Source of the DNA: Krasilnikovozyma curviuscula | Taxonomy: Eukaryota; Basidiomycota; Tremellomycetes; Cystofilobasidiales; Mrakiaceae | Assembly (NCBI GenBank): GCA_014825775.1 | Contig: MVAQ01000094.1 | Span: 1 to 64,000 of the forward strand | Reading direction: 5' to 3' | DNA length: 64,000 bases | Shown: one piece after another, positions 1-11,951 of the stretch | Position numbering within the stretch: position 1 is the first letter of the stretch | Layout: each line of letters starts with the position of its first letter | Notes under the pieces: generated by a model | Told to the model about the DNA's origin: nothing | What the model saw: only the letters and a program-made list of their open reading frames with translations | The model's database searches: none | Translations under genes and position numbers: made by a program

Positions 1-1233
1 CTCTATATGTTCCTCTTCCCCTCGGCTGTTGAAATCCATATCCTCTGCGTTATCATGACCACAAAAAAGGAACAGTCAGCATCGGCTCTTAACTCAAGTA
101 ATAAAGGGACACCAAGGTGTGCCTACCTCCCCCTGTCACCTCTTCCTCTCCCACCCCTTCCTCTACCTCTCCCCCGTTCAGACATATGCGGTAAGTTCGT
201 TCTCTTCGGCGTCACTTTCAGCGGTCGACCTCGGAAGCTCGATTCGTTCAAGACCATTGACGAAGCAAGTGAAGCTGGGGATGAGAATTCGATGTAGGCA
301 TAGCTGGTTGGTTAAATGAGGAAGGATTATTTGGGAGTTAGTTAAGACAAAACTTGTTCGAACGAAAAACAACGTTGTTGTGTTGTTTCACGGTCCAACC
401 TCGAGGAAGATTCTTTACCCTTTTGGATGCCCAGTGAATTTGTCACAAAGAATTGTAACTCGATTTATAGGTCCACATGCTTGGAAGTGCGCCTGAATTT
501 CCTCTGGAGTAGCACCATAGTCGACCTTTGAGGGTGGCAAGGAGCCATCAGAAAAATGATGAGGGGCAGTGGAGGGGCGTTAGCAGGCAGTGGAAAAAAA
601 TGTTGCATTAGCGAAGCTGTTGTCTAACTTTGATTCGGAATGCAAGCACCGGAGGAAGGTCCTGCGTTGCGCCAACTTACGTTTCCGACATAAATACTTC
701 TGCCATCGATATCGTTCTTGTCTTCTTCCATTGGTCCACCTTCGTCACCACCTTCTCCTCCAGCGGCTGGGCTTGCTGAGTAAGAACCTGATGCCTCTGA
801 GGCTTGGAGTTCTCGCAACTGCGAGAGAAGACAAGGGAAAAGAAACGTCACTACACAAATCTGCCAGATCACCAAAACTTGCAAGTTCTCTTCAGCAAAA
901 CAGCTATAAGCTGTATTACTTGAGTCCCCTGGCCTTTATAATGGCTCAGAAGCCGTATCTTGGAGCAAGTGGAACTCACCTTTGCTGCCTCAGCTTCCAT
1001 TTCCTTCACCCTCTGCTTCATCGCTTCCAACTCCTACAACAGCAACACAGTACGCCAATGCACAAACACACAAAGTAGAGATACAGAAACTATCAGTGGT
1101 CTGTGCCCCAGTAGAAGAGAACATTGTGACTGAAACTCACTGCATCCTCTTCCTCATCCTTCCTGTCTGAATCCACGTCGAAATCATCCTTGGCTACCCC
1201 ATCTGCTGGAGGGAACAATGTACTCTCTGCCAT
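1..1233 (-). CDS. PAB2: Nuclear poly(A)-binding protein PABPN1/Pab2 (partial, 3' end beyond window)
   Basis: Binds poly(A) tails in the nucleus and supports polyadenylation and exosome-linked RNA turnover. Exons on the minus strand: 1233-1141, 1033-980, 818-681, 525-419, 303-127 and 44 to beyond 1; phases agree at all five introns. The protein starts with an acidic stretch, then a short coiled coil ([18 protein letters not shown]), an acidic Gly-rich linker, and a single RRM. RNP2 reads SIYVGNVDYG and RNP1 reads PKGYAYIEF, with [10 protein letters not shown] between them, which is the PABPN1/Pab2 signature. After the RRM comes an RG-rich tail ([13 protein letters not shown]), typical of arginine-methylated family members. 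Exon 5 meets an in-frame TAG if intron 5 is not removed; splicing to base 44 continues the RG-rich tail ([11 protein letters not shown]), so I favour the spliced form. It shares a 255-bp divergent promoter with ATP7. Family call is firm; the last exon is less sure. Confidence 0.9.
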
Positions 1234-1488
1234 TTATCTTCACACAGCTTGATTTCCTGGTTTAATGATATTCAAACTGCGTTTTGGGTGACCGCCACTT
1301 CTCAGACGCAGACGTTTGTAGAAAGAAAAAAAGTCTGAAAATGGAGAGCGATGGGATCGTTGGTTAGCTTTTGACAGTGAAATCTTTACTCTCTTTTCGT
1401 CTCATTCACTCAGTAAAGGTGACTATTGATCCTTTTAACCATTAAGCAGCGTTTTTCTGACCTTGCCGTTTGTTTTCTTCATCTAAAG

Positions 1489-2706
1489 ATGTCCAAAGCT
1501 AGAGTCGTCGTCGTGAGTGTTCCTCCTTGTCTCTACTTGACGCCTTTCTTCCCATTGCCCATACTGACCCGAGCGCTTCTCATTGTATCGTCTTGTCTAT
1601 ATAGGACTGGGCCAGGATCTACGGATCTTACGGTTTGGGCAAAGGTGAGGCGGATTTTCATTTGGCTGGGGAGGGCGTGTTTCTTCGGAGCACTTGGGAT
1701 TGGTAAATCATCAAGGGACGGTAGCTCGATCGATGATATGGAGCGGGGAGTGAAGGCGGTAACAGAATGTTGTTGATGGATGGGCATGGATCCTCACGAA
1801 CTGGCAAAATCTGTACTTGCTTGCGGTCACCTCGTACTGATTCCTTGCTCCTTGCATGTTACTGTGCTCCTTCAGAAACCCTCTCTCAACTCTCAGCTTT
1901 CCGTCTCAGATCATCCAACGCTGCCCTTGCTGCTACTGCACTCCAAACTCAGGCTGCTTCCTTGGAACTTGACTTCGCCCACTACAGATCCGTCTTGAAA
2001 AACCAGGCCGTCGTCGATGAGATTGAAAAGGCCGTCAAGGCATTCAAGCCAGCTGAGGTCAACCTCGATGAGACTTTGAAGGCTATTGAGGTGTTCGAGG
2101 CTAAGGCTGTGAGTATAGGTGTCACAAATACTTTTTTGAGGGTGAACCACCGCGAAGGCGGCCGAGCGAATGGGATGATGAGGAGGGAGGAAATGACATG
2201 TTCGCTAGGATTTCAACACTTTTCACTGACAACTGTCTTTCTTCCCTTCCTTATTGATCTCCTGATCTTCATTCCGACTTCTTCACGGTCCACTGAACCC
2301 CTCCACGAACGAACCACATCTCGAATCCCCACCTTGCTTACAACCAATCTAGCTCGAAGGAACCCAAGCAACCACCTCCAAGATCTCCTCTTCCCTCACA
2401 ACTCTCACTTCCGCTCTCTCCGATATCGAATCCGCTAGATCCGTCAGAGAACTCACCGTCGCCGATGTCCTCAAGGCTGAGCCAAGGATCGAAGGTGCCA
2501 TCGAGAACGTCACCTACAACGGTGGTTGGAGGTTCCCCAAGGGTTATAAGGAAAAGGTTAGTTTTCTTTCCTTCGCATCTCTCGTCTTTGTTTCTATCTG
2601 GTGGGGAAGATCGTGAGGGATGAGATGTCTCGTTTGCGCAGCTGCTGACTTCTATTCCTCGTTTTTCTTTTCCTTTCACCAGTTCGGAGATATGTCTTGG
2701 CTTTAA
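1489..2706 (+). CDS. ATP7: Mitochondrial F1Fo ATP synthase subunit d
   Basis: Peripheral-stalk subunit of the mitochondrial ATP synthase. Exons: 1489-1512, 1605-1644, 1876-2108, 2353-2556, 2683-2706, giving 174 residues, the usual size for Atp7. Family features: N-terminal VDWARIYGSYGLGKE, the central segment LDFAHYRSVLKNQAVVDEIE, and the C-terminal GYKEKFGDMSWL, which matches the conserved GYKEKFG ending. The first coding exon holds only eight codons. The intron after exon 4 ends at a good acceptor before 2683; a second in-frame acceptor lies 200 nt downstream (see findings). No classical mitochondrial presequence is obvious, as is usual for this subunit. Divergently arranged with PAB2. Confidence 0.93.
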
Positions 2707-3127
2707 TCGAAAACCTTCTAGTCACCTTTTTGGAACACCTTCTAGTGCATTATTGGCAGCTGGGGCGGTTTAAATGGGAGAGTGGTAGAAGGCGAAAGAG
2801 CAACTTTTCTGGCTTTTATTTAGAAAGAAGAAGACATACTAAACAACACAAATTGAGACGAACCGATTTCTCTTGACGTGACAGGCCGCTCTTCAGACCA
2901 ACGAGGGTCGCAAGAACTGAAGACTATGTCGCGGCGCCTGTGGACCTCCTAATTCTCTTTTTGCTTTGTAGCATTCACTCAATGCTTCAGTGGCTTTAAG
3001 AAACGGTCTCAAACTGTGCGTGCTTCTCTTTCTATCTGGCGCTGTCTACTTCGTAAAAATCTTATAGGGCAACTGGCGAGGTTTCCCTCGGCCTGCATTA
3101 CCTGCAGAAACAGGCTTATCCAGACAA
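2707..3127 (+). other. Intergenic: ATP7 3' region and F-box gene 5' region
   Basis: Between two same-strand genes. It holds a candidate alternative last exon of ATP7 at 2885-2920 (acceptor ttgacgtgacag, 11 codons and a stop, in frame with ATP7 exon 4). Nothing else was recognised. Confidence 0.5.
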
Positions 3128-5134
3128 ATGTATTCTAGCCCTTCCCCTTCCCTCAAAAGGTTTCCCAGAAGCTCAAATGGTAAACAAAGGAAAGCAGCAG
3201 ATCCTAGACTGAACTTGAACCACCTTCCAAACGACATTCTCTGTCGAATAATTTCCTTCTTCATCGACGTCAGCTCTCCAATTCATACTCCTACTACCCC
3301 TCAAGGAAACGGAAATCATGTTCAACAAGACAAGAGTGAGGTTGATGCCGCGATTGGACTGGTTTCAAAGAAATTTCGAGAGATTTTACCCCTTGCCTGG
3401 CAGCAAAACCGCGGAGATGAGGAAGAAGGCAGGTCGGAAGAAGTTAGAGATCACAGAAAGAGCTGCATCTTCAAAGTTCTCAGACCTCTAATATCTAGGT
3501 ATTCTCCGGTTCATCCTGCCAGTGACAGAAGTTTGGAAGGTGGAAGTCTTTCGACAGGGGAAATCTCAGGGTTGAGAGAGCAAAAGATCGAGGATAAGAT
3601 GATCAACGATCAGCCAATGCTGAAGTACGTCTTATTGTGTAACCATGGTAATGGAGATGATATGATCGACTGGCGTGAGTAAGATCAACGCTGCTGACTT
3701 TGTTTGGTACCAGGTGTTGATTTTGTTTGGTTTTTGCGCTAGCACCCCACAAATTCTCAGAGGACCAGAGTTTTTCAAACACTACTCAAGAACTAATATC
3801 ACCACCACCAGTACCAGAGTTTTCTTCTCCTGATATTCCCCTTATGAAGCTCAAACAGCAACAAAAGATCTCGTCAAATCTCGGCAGCGTCAACTTTCGA
3901 CTACCTCAACTTCCCTCCAACATGTCGCAAACACACCTTGGAGCATCTCATCTGTTAATCAACCCTTTCCTATCAGATCTTTCTATCACCTTCTCATCTT
4001 CAACCCCATGTTCATCCTTGTCAGACATCAGAGTAACGAGCTCAACCAACATTGAAAACCCCATCACATTACATCCCACCTTCCTTAACTCGCCTGCCAT
4101 TTGGTTGTCAGAAACGTTGCCAAGTCAACAACCTGCCTATGTGGATATTGAATTCAACAACCTAGTTTTCCACTCATCGACTCCTTCAGCTTCATTAAGC
4201 ACTCGATCTGCCCCCACCGCTAACACAGAAATCTATACATCTCAATCAAACTCAACATCAAAACCAGCAACATTAGCTTCTGTCGCTTCCCGAAACAAGA
4301 AGAAGAGGCACTCTGGCGCTGCCATCACTGGAGTAGGAGGCGAAGGATTCAGAAACGCGGAGTATCAGTGGGAGAAGGGCAGTGTAATGATCCGAGTATA
4401 CGAGAAGAAAGAGAGGAAAGGTGTCACTGTGGAAGATCTTTGGGATGGCATTTTAACTTTGTAAATTGTCAAATTCTTCATGTTGGAGCAAAGCATGATT
4501 CGCTGACACTAATACCGTCAATATTTAACCTGGGCTTAGCTGGAACAACGACCTGGGCTTCAATGAGTGTAGAAGACTGTATGAGCTGAGAAAGGATGAC
4601 CTGTTTGAAGCGAGTGATATTCAAGGTGTCGGCAACCTAAACAAAAGTGAGTATGTTGACTTGCAATTTCACACTCCAATTATCACGCTGTTCGTTGGTC
4701 TGACTTCTATATTCTTATTTTCCTTCACTCTTGACTAACAGAAATTGGAAAGTTGCGTAAAGAGCTGAAACGCTGGGGTTGGTTCGGTTCGGCAAAGTAA
4801 GATCACGCCTTGACCTGCTGAATCAGACGTTCTTCAAGACGCTGATGAGCATCCCAACTTTATTCTGTGTAGTATCTTCGTTGGTTTCCACATTTCAACC
4901 AATCATCCCAGCTCAAGAATAGTCCTGGAGCTCGTTGGGAAGAATGCCATCCAAGCGGCGATACTAAGACGTGAAGAAGGGAGAAGCAGTTTGCAAAAAG
5001 GTACAAGGGAAGAAGGTGGTGGTGGTGGAATGAAGGAGTGGGAAAGCTGGGAAGACCCAGAATGTGGAACCGGGAGTCGTTTCCTTCATGGCTTATCGTC
5101 ACCGCTCCCACCCTTTTCTTCGTCGTGGAAGTGA
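3128..5134 (+). CDS. F-box protein, probable SCF substrate receptor
   Basis: Exons 3128-3674, 3743-4460, 4540-4646, 4742-4796 and 4873-5134; phases agree at all four junctions, giving about 562 residues. Residues about 30-50 (LNLNHLPNDILCRIISFF) match the F-box core, which binds Skp1 in SCF ubiquitin ligases. The rest is not a recognisable LRR or WD40 array; it is Ser/Pro/Thr-rich in the middle with a basic patch (NKKKRHS) near residue 400, then a conserved-looking segment ending in VEDLWDGILTFWNNDLGFNE and a Gly-rich tail. Exon 2 has an in-frame stop just after its donor, so an unspliced reading would end early; the downstream exons read cleanly in phase and support splicing. The substrate is unknown. 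The F-box call rests on one motif. Confidence 0.7.
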
Positions 5135-6128
5135 ACTGCTTTTTCTAAATACTCACTACTTATTTTACCTTCGCTTAAATTCATTGCGCTTTGTCTCCTC
5201 GCTCCTCAAAACATGGCGTAAAGAATCAATCGCAGGCAGTCAAACGGAGCACCCCTATATCCGACTAATTTGGCTCTCGATCTGTCGCTTTGTCGAGTTC
5301 CTTCCTTCAAAAAATAGACACCGTGCACGACAGAAGCTCTATTCACCAAAAACATACAAGTTATTATCTTTGTTGGCTTTACCTTTTCTTTTCTTTTTTT
5401 GGTACTTTTCAACCATACTGTATCCGATGCGAAATTCACTAGTTTCATTTCTTTCAAACCCAAACTTGGCCCGACAACATATCAGAAAGTAACCCGTCCG
5501 AAAATCAAAAGGACCGCGCTCATAAAGTAGGTTTTCATTTGGCTCAACGCTTTGATCGCCTTCTGTGATCCCCTATCTCGGCTGCATAGCGCCTCGCCGG
5601 TTTTCGTCTGGACAGCTTTCCTGGTTCAGGGTGTTTGGACCAATCGCCTGGTCCACCATCATATGATTCATCCTAATGAATGATAGGCCATGGCTTCTGA
5701 GTCGGGGGCTGTTTGATTGGCCATTCGCAGGTGAGGCTGAAGTTCCGGATCAGACGCTGAGTTCTGATTTCGTGGCCTGCGACAACCAAACGGCAACAAC
5801 CAGGAAAAAACAAAGAATGGAGGTGGCCGAGCGTCACTTCTAGGAGATTCATCTACGTACTTTTCCCAATTGCTGGCTGATCTATCAGAAGACAAGATGA
5901 AGAGTAAAACCATCACCTCAATCACAAGGGAGAGTGCCCTCATTCTTCGCGATTCAGCTTCAAAACTGCACTCTAAACTTGCTATAGGAAAGTTTGTCTC
6001 GAAATTGTGGGCGTCGAGTTGACCTGGAGAAAAATAGCGCGGAGAAAAGGTAGGCAACTCTCTGCGCTCTACAGTGCCCACGATTTTTTGCTGAGACTTC
6101 TTTTGCTCTACACTAAGAGATCAAACAT
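5135..6128. other. Intergenic, no supported gene
   Basis: Nearly 1 kb between the F-box gene and the methyltransferase, both on the plus strand. CCAAT/ATTGG-type motifs occur near 5639 and 5713. A 137-codon minus-strand frame (5668-6081) shows no recognisable family and no clear splice context. I do not annotate it. Confidence 0.5.
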
Positions 6129-7426
6129 ATGTCTTCTTTCTTGGGACATTATCTCTTCCCATCCCCAGATGACTCAGTTGAACATGAGGTGCGGACGAGA
6201 ATTGTTCTGTTTTTCAGATGTACCAAAATTCTGGTATCAGGACCTGACGGTGGCTCTACTCGCAGCGCCTCAATCAACTCAGTTCTCTTTGGGATCTTGG
6301 TTATGGAGGAAGGTCAGCTCCCTAATGGGCTAAAAAACAATACAGTGTAGAGTCTGAACTCTATCTTCTGCCCTCAGTGGACCATACTACTCGGATATTA
6401 GCAATCACCTCACCAGTTACACCGATGGAAACCAGAAACGTGTCCTGGATGTTGGAATGGGGACCGGCCGATGGCTGATTGAGGTGAGGTCCTCCAAGAG
6501 TCAGATATAGTGATGAAGCGACCACCCGTCTTTCACCGTTCTCTAAAACAGATGGCCAACATATTTCCTGAAGCCGCATTCTATGGTTTAGATGTGTTCA
6601 CCCCTCCTGCGTCTTTCTGGAATGACCGACCTACCAACGTGGAGTGAGTACTCAATATGTTAGTCAACACGAATGTACCATCTCATGTCTTTGATGCTGC
6701 GTTAAGAGATCCATTTGAACTATATGACATTAATACTTGCTGTCTAGGAGACTCAAAGTATGACTTGATTCATTGTAGAGGGATGTTGACAGCGATGGTT
6801 GATGTATTGGAGTGTATCCAAAAGATGAACGATGCGTTGGCGCCTGGTGTAAGGTCACGACCCTCCATTGTGCGAACGCCCCGATATCTGATTGTGATTC
6901 GCGTGATTAAGGGTGTTCTACTTCTATGTGAGGTCGAAGACACGCCCATGACAGTCAACGGGGAGCATCTTCACTTTGTTGCGCCAGGCATCGACGCTAT
7001 CATTCAAATGTGGAACTATATCAGAGTAGACCCAGCCGGCGGAGTCACTACAGCTAGTGACCTGGAGCGCTTGGTACATACCACTACCGGGTGGTCAGAC
7101 GGTGAAGTTTACTGCGATAATCGAAACATTCCGTTTGGGAACTTTCAAAGCTCGGGCGGTGAGTCTCCAAGTGTCTCGCTTCATCACACTGAACACAGCT
7201 CATTTAAATAACAGAAGAATGGCATCACTCCATTGGAAGAAAATATGTTGAACAATTCAGATACTTCCTCAGTAGTATCAAGCCAGCGATCTTGGAAGCT
7301 GGATATTCAGAGCGGGAATACAGCGACACAGCAGCACTTGCCTTAGTAGACCTGGACGATAGGGTAAATGATTGGCAGTTGGGATTTCTACATCATTGTG
7401 TCTATGCGGTGAAGCGACGTAGATGA
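6129..7426 (+). CDS. SAM-dependent methyltransferase (class I, LaeA/Tam-like)
   Basis: Seven exons: 6129-6188, 6266-6312, 6378-6483, 6552-6643, 6707-6848, 6912-7158, 7215-7426, all in phase, about 301 residues. Motif I is RVLDVGMGTGRWLIE (about residues 55-70), followed by the acidic end of strand 2 (FYGLDVFTPP), then KYDLIHCRGMLTAM (motif II/III region) and LAPGGVLLLCEVED. These are the classic steps of a Rossmann methyltransferase. The N-terminal YLFPSPDDSVEHERLNQL resembles the region before motif I in fungal LaeA-like proteins. The substrate cannot be read from sequence. The start is the first ATG of the chain; a longer N-terminus is possible. It converges with CNS1. Confidence 0.78.
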
Positions 7427-7672
7427 GTTTCTCTTCAACAAAAAAGCGAGAAGTCCGCACTCTTGCAGCCTATCTATTTTCTATTTTATATTGGAAGAGT
7501 CACTTTTGGCTGAGTTCTTGTAGACCATTCTAGACTCGCATATTTCTATCGTTTTGCAGAGGTGGGAAGAAGATCATTAGACGACACGACACGCTGCGAG
7601 TTGAGAAAGATTTCAAGGATTACTATTATGAAATCTTTTTATAATCTTTTCTGGTTAAAAAAACTATTCCAG

Positions 7673-9130
7673 TTACTTCTTGCTAAGCATTTCGTCCCTC
7701 CTCTTCTTCGCCATTTCCACCCACGCATCCTCGACCGGCCCCTTGACCAAAACAACCAACGACAACATGCCGTCCTTCAGCTCGATCCCGTCACCCTTTA
7801 TGCTCCCTTCTCTCGCTGCTTGGAAGACTTTCTCCAACGTAAACTTCTTCGGGATCTTCAGGATGCTCATGTAGTGACTCTGAGTGTACACTTGAAGGTT
7901 AGCGAGGTGATATTTCTTTTCCTTGTCCCACTCCGGGAAAGGTACTTCAGTATCTGTGGGTGACGACGGGAACATCTCGCACAGCATCTCCAAAAGAGGG
8001 GTTTGTTCCGAGAGACCGGAGACAAAGTCGGACGTCGCGTACTGAGGGTATAGGAAAAAGGTTGGGAAGGAGATTGGAGTTGTCGCTGGGTCAGGCGCTA
8101 TCCATTTTTGTTCGGCCGGTGAGTTTGGGACTAGCGGTATTGAGTCTTGTGAGTGATCTGGAAGTGGGTCGAAAATTGGCGGCGTTGCGTTGGATGGTGG
8201 AGAAGGCGTGGAAATGACTTTAAGTCCTCGTAGCTAGAAGCGCAGTAGAGATGCACCAAAAGAAACAAAATCAAAAACAAACAAGAGTCAGAATCACCCA
8301 TAGACCTGAAGAGAACACAAAACTCACCTTGTATCCAACTTGGAGTGCACTCTTCAGTCCTTTCTCCCTGCGTTCTCTCTCTGTTTTCCTAGCCAATGCG
8401 ATCCTAGCATCCTCCGCCCTCTGAACAGCCTTAGCCCTTACTTCCTGAACAGCTTTATTCGTTGCACCTCCCTCAACCTTGAGCGCTCTGTCACATGCAT
8501 CTATGCATTCATCATATCGAGAGGTTGCGAGAAGAGCGAGAGAAGAACGGTAAAGACATTTGATTGTTGTTGGTGCTGGAAGTGGACCAAGAGAGAGCGC
8601 TTTCGCAATATCCAACAGAACTTGACGATTGTTTTCTACAAAAAAAGAGAGTGCAATGAAATTCAGTTTGGGACATAGTTCCAAAAGAATGCTGAACTGT
8701 CAATTACCTAGAGCCAAGTTGCACGCCGCCCTGTTACTCAGCAAAGTAGCCAACAGTTCATGGTCTTCCGGCTTCACATCGATACCCTGAGTGTAGAAGC
8801 CTAAAGCATCTCTAAATTTCCTGCCTGTGAAGTAGTCATTTCCCTGGGATTTGAAGTTCAAAGCTTGGTCTGAATAGTACAGAAATTTCAACAATGTCCA
8901 CAGAGTCAGAACTGGGGTCCTAGACCACGATAGAAGGCAGTCCAATTTGACTGACCATTAGCTGAACCATCAAATACCAGTGACTGCAGAGCTTGAAGCA
9001 TCTCGTTCTCTTCACCATCGGGAAGAGACCTCATGAAGAGCGGGGTGTCCTCGAGCATGCCGTCGATATCATCGAGGGAGGCGATGGGCCCTGTCCTTGG
9101 CTTTGGACGGACGAATGGAGCTGTAGGCAT
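7673..9130 (-). CDS. CNS1: Hsp90/Hsp70 co-chaperone Cns1/TTC4
   Basis: TPR co-chaperone that binds the C-terminal tails of Hsp90 and Hsp70 and supports translation elongation. Exons on the minus strand: 9130-8956, 8869-8708, 8635-8328, 8233-7673, in phase, 401 residues (yeast Cns1 is 385). Order: N-terminal LEDTPLFMRSLP motif, typical of Cns1/TTC4; TPR helices from about residue 65 (NFKSQGNDYFTGRKFRDAL, LLSNRAACNLALGN, YRSSLALLATSRYDECI); a charged helix rich in Glu/Arg; then the C-terminal wheel domain with FFLYPQYATSDFV and YLANLQVYTQSHY-like segments (here KYHLANLQVYTQSHYMSIL). It shares a 789-bp divergent promoter region with SMB1. Confidence 0.93.
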
Positions 9131-9919
9131 CGTTACAAGGGCTTAAGGATGTTCTCAGAACTTGAGTGTGGTCGGAAGCCACCTCCCCAAAAATCCATAG
9201 GTTCGCATGACAAGTAAATTTCGAAGAAACACAGAAAAATATTTCCCACTGACGCATACAACATAAACGTTCTGACTTCTATCTGTTGCAATATGAGCAG
9301 TTTGGGGTTGCTGAAACAAATTACCAGTTTTCGATTAAACTGCTCTTTCCAAAGTCGATGACACGTCTGCGATTGACCATCGCTTAGCCCAGTCACTGCA
9401 CAGCATCTCTCACTCTTCATAGACAGGAATTTTTTATGTTAGCAGAGGACGGACAGATGAGTGATTGTCTATGGGGCCGACGACGAAGAAGCTTCGACTG
9501 TCAACACCAACGACCGGAGGGGCGATCCCCCGAGTCGTGACCAGTCTGCCAGCCGGTAGCTTCATATACGCGCTTAATATCACATTCTCATGTACCAGTT
9601 TTCGTTTGCGTTGACTGGCTGACGCTTTGGATCAATATCTCGAGCGAGATGGTCTATCGCAATAGTCAGTGCTGACCAGCCTACGACCCCTGTCAACACT
9701 ACAAAACGCAATACACTCTTTCCATTCGCTCCTATCATCTGTTCCTAGATTGAAGGGCCCAAAACGTGCTCTTCCACCCTAGTAATGTTTGGCTGTACGT
9801 GCGCTCTCGCTGCGAAAATACGAAAACAAAACCCTTTGTCTCTGCCCCCCTTCGCCTGACCCAGTGTTCTGCTGCTCTTTCACCAGCGGTCACTCCTCCA
9901 TCCAAACTTCTTGCCCATC
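9131..9919. promoter_or_regulatory. Divergent promoter region CNS1/SMB1
   Basis: Non-coding stretch between the start codons of CNS1 (minus) and SMB1 (plus). It must hold both promoters and 5' leaders. No TATA box or other defined site could be assigned with confidence, and no gene is supported. Confidence 0.6.
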
Positions 9920-11308
9920 ATGCCTCGTAAGTCCTTCTGAATCTTCCCACCTTTCTGGGCTGAAGAATCACGAAAAAAAGCTGATGTTTTCCCGTCGTGT
10001 TACAGCTCCAAAAGCCAGAGGATCGAAAATGCTAGCGTTGCTGAACTACAGATTGAAGGTCACCCTGAACGATGGTCGTTCACTGATTGGACAAATGCTG
10101 GCTTTCGATAAGCACATGAACTTGGTGCTGGCTGAGTGTGAAGAGTTCAGAAGGATAAAGGTCAGTACGAGTGCTTTTTTTCATGTACCTCGTTGTATGA
10201 GGTGTTCGCCTCTCCAGGTCACCAAACGAAGAGGTTAGGCTGCTGGGAATAATGGTGTTGTACGGTATGGTAAAATTGGTGGTGAAACTTAGGAGGGGTC
10301 AGTCCTAATGGCAAGGATATGATGGAGTAAGAAATCTGGCAACCTGTCAGTAGTGTGTGCTTCCTCTGTGGACCTAGCTTGCACTGGCAGCAAGTCAGAC
10401 GTCTCAGGATCGAATAGATACTTCACTGCTGTTGGGATAGACGGACCAGCTCTGCGCGTTTGAACGTCGAAAAGGGTGAAGCTGCTCTTCAGGCTCATCC
10501 TTCCTTCCCTCTTCTCTCCATTTAACTTCTACTACCCTCTCTGTCAAACGCCATCTAAGACGAAGATGAACTGACTTGACCTCTTCCTCCTTTTCTTGTT
10601 TCAACTTAATCCTTCTTCATCTCTGCCATCTCAACATCAATAATCATCCACCTCTTGCAATCTTACCAACCAACCTCAGAAAAAAGCAACATCATCAGAT
10701 TCAACCGCTCCTTCAACCACCTCCGAATTGAAGAGGACATTAGGTCTTGTTATTTTGCGTGGTGAAAGTGTCGTTTCCATCTCTGTGGAAGGTCCTCCAC
10801 CAAAGGAAGGCGAATCCGATTCGGTGGTGAGTCTACTATCGCCCTCCTCCAAATCCCTGAGGAAGACGTGAAGACTGATCATTCGTCTTTCATGTTGCTC
10901 CCTTGTCAGCTGCCTGCTGGACCAGGAATGGGAATGCCTGCTGGCCGAGGAATGCCACTTGCTCCTCCTTCGATGGCTGCTCGCCCAATGCCTTACGCTC
11001 GTCCACCACCAGGATTTGGCGGTCCTCCAGGAGGTTCGCAAACATCTTCTCTCTCTCTCAACTGCCTTTTCATAGTTCTAACTTCTCCTTTCATTTCTTT
11101 CAATTTCTTATCATCCCCTCGACTCTCTTCTCGCGCCGCCCATTCGACAATGTTTTCTAATCCAGGTTTCCCAGCTGGTATGCCACCACCCGGTTTCGCA
11201 CCACCTGGATTCATGCCTCCTCCGGGTATGATGCCTCCTGGTATGGGCAGACCACCTTTCGGCGCTCCACCGCCCGGTTTCGCTCCCCCTGGTTTCCAAG
11301 GCCGATAA
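9920..11308 (+). CDS. SMB1: Small nuclear ribonucleoprotein SmB
   Basis: Sm-ring subunit of the U1, U2, U4 and U5 spliceosomal snRNPs. Exons: 9920-9926, 10006-10160, 10218-10233, 10687-10826, 10910-11033, 11166-11308, about 194 residues. Sm1 motif: [20 protein letters not shown], then [17 protein letters not shown]. Sm2 motif: [20 protein letters not shown]. The C-terminus is a Pro/Gly/Met-rich tail (repeats of PPGF and PPGM), as in SmB/B'. The first coding exon is only 7 nt (ATGCCTC). Intron 3 is about 450 nt, far longer than the others. At its 3' end two acceptors compete seven bases apart: only the downstream one (after AAAAAAG) keeps frame with exon 3. The position of exon 3/4 joining is therefore the weakest part of the model. 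Confidence 0.93.
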
Positions 11309-11951
11309 ATTTAGTTGAGGCAGATTTTGTTGACTGAGGGGTTCAAATACTTGTTGAAAGCAGTGGATGACTTGAAAAGATGCGAGTGTGACAGGATAGG
11401 ATCGAATTGTACTTTAGGCTGTCATCAACAAAAGTCATAGGAGTTAGAAGAAAACTCACCATTGATATCAATTATTGACCAACCAGTGTATGTCGAGAGT
11501 GTTTTAGTGAGGGTTCGTGCCCTTGAAAATCAGAACGGCAGAACGGGCTTCTTTCTTGGCCCTAACGTCTTGCGAGCGGTCGTCTTTCTCTAGTCTCGGT
11601 ACACAAAATTGTCATATGAAGCTACCTGTAATCCAGCTTGACCAGAGTATACCTCTAGTATTAGATGCAAGGGGAGGAGTACAAGCATCTACGCTTAAGG
11701 TACAGAGCAAAGAAAGTAAATGAAGGTCGAGATAGAATTGCAAAAGAAGCCGAGGTGAATGGTCCGAGAATCGAGTCTGACGAGCAGAGACTGGATGTTG
11801 AGCAGCACTCTCGTCCAACATCGACCTGTCCTTCTTCTCCTTCTCCTTCTCCGAGCAAGGTGCCAGCGAGGGTGGTGCCGGCGACGTCCACACCACCGCT
11901 GCTTGCACCCCCTCCTGAGATCTCACTGACCATCAAGGAGGGGCCAGCACC
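11309..11951. other. Convergent intergenic region SMB1/SUP45 with possible small spliced ORF
   Basis: Lies between two gene 3' ends. A plus-strand three-exon model (11490-11506, 11594-11627, 11665-11955) closes in frame to give about 113 residues: a charged helix (LRLRYRAKKVNEGRDRIAKE) then a Ser/Pro-rich tail. Its stop overlaps the eRF1 stop on the other strand. No family is recognised, and frames open on the minus strand as well, so the region may simply be 3' UTR sequence. Confidence 0.25.

Noticed and set aside
5668..6081. Minus-strand 137-codon frame before the methyltransferase
   Set aside because: No recognisable domain; part overlaps the likely promoter of the plus-strand gene.
6189..6217. 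Very short (29-nt) intron in the methyltransferase
   Set aside because: The longer intron 6189-6265 restores the conserved EHERLNQL segment and phase; 29 nt is too short to splice.
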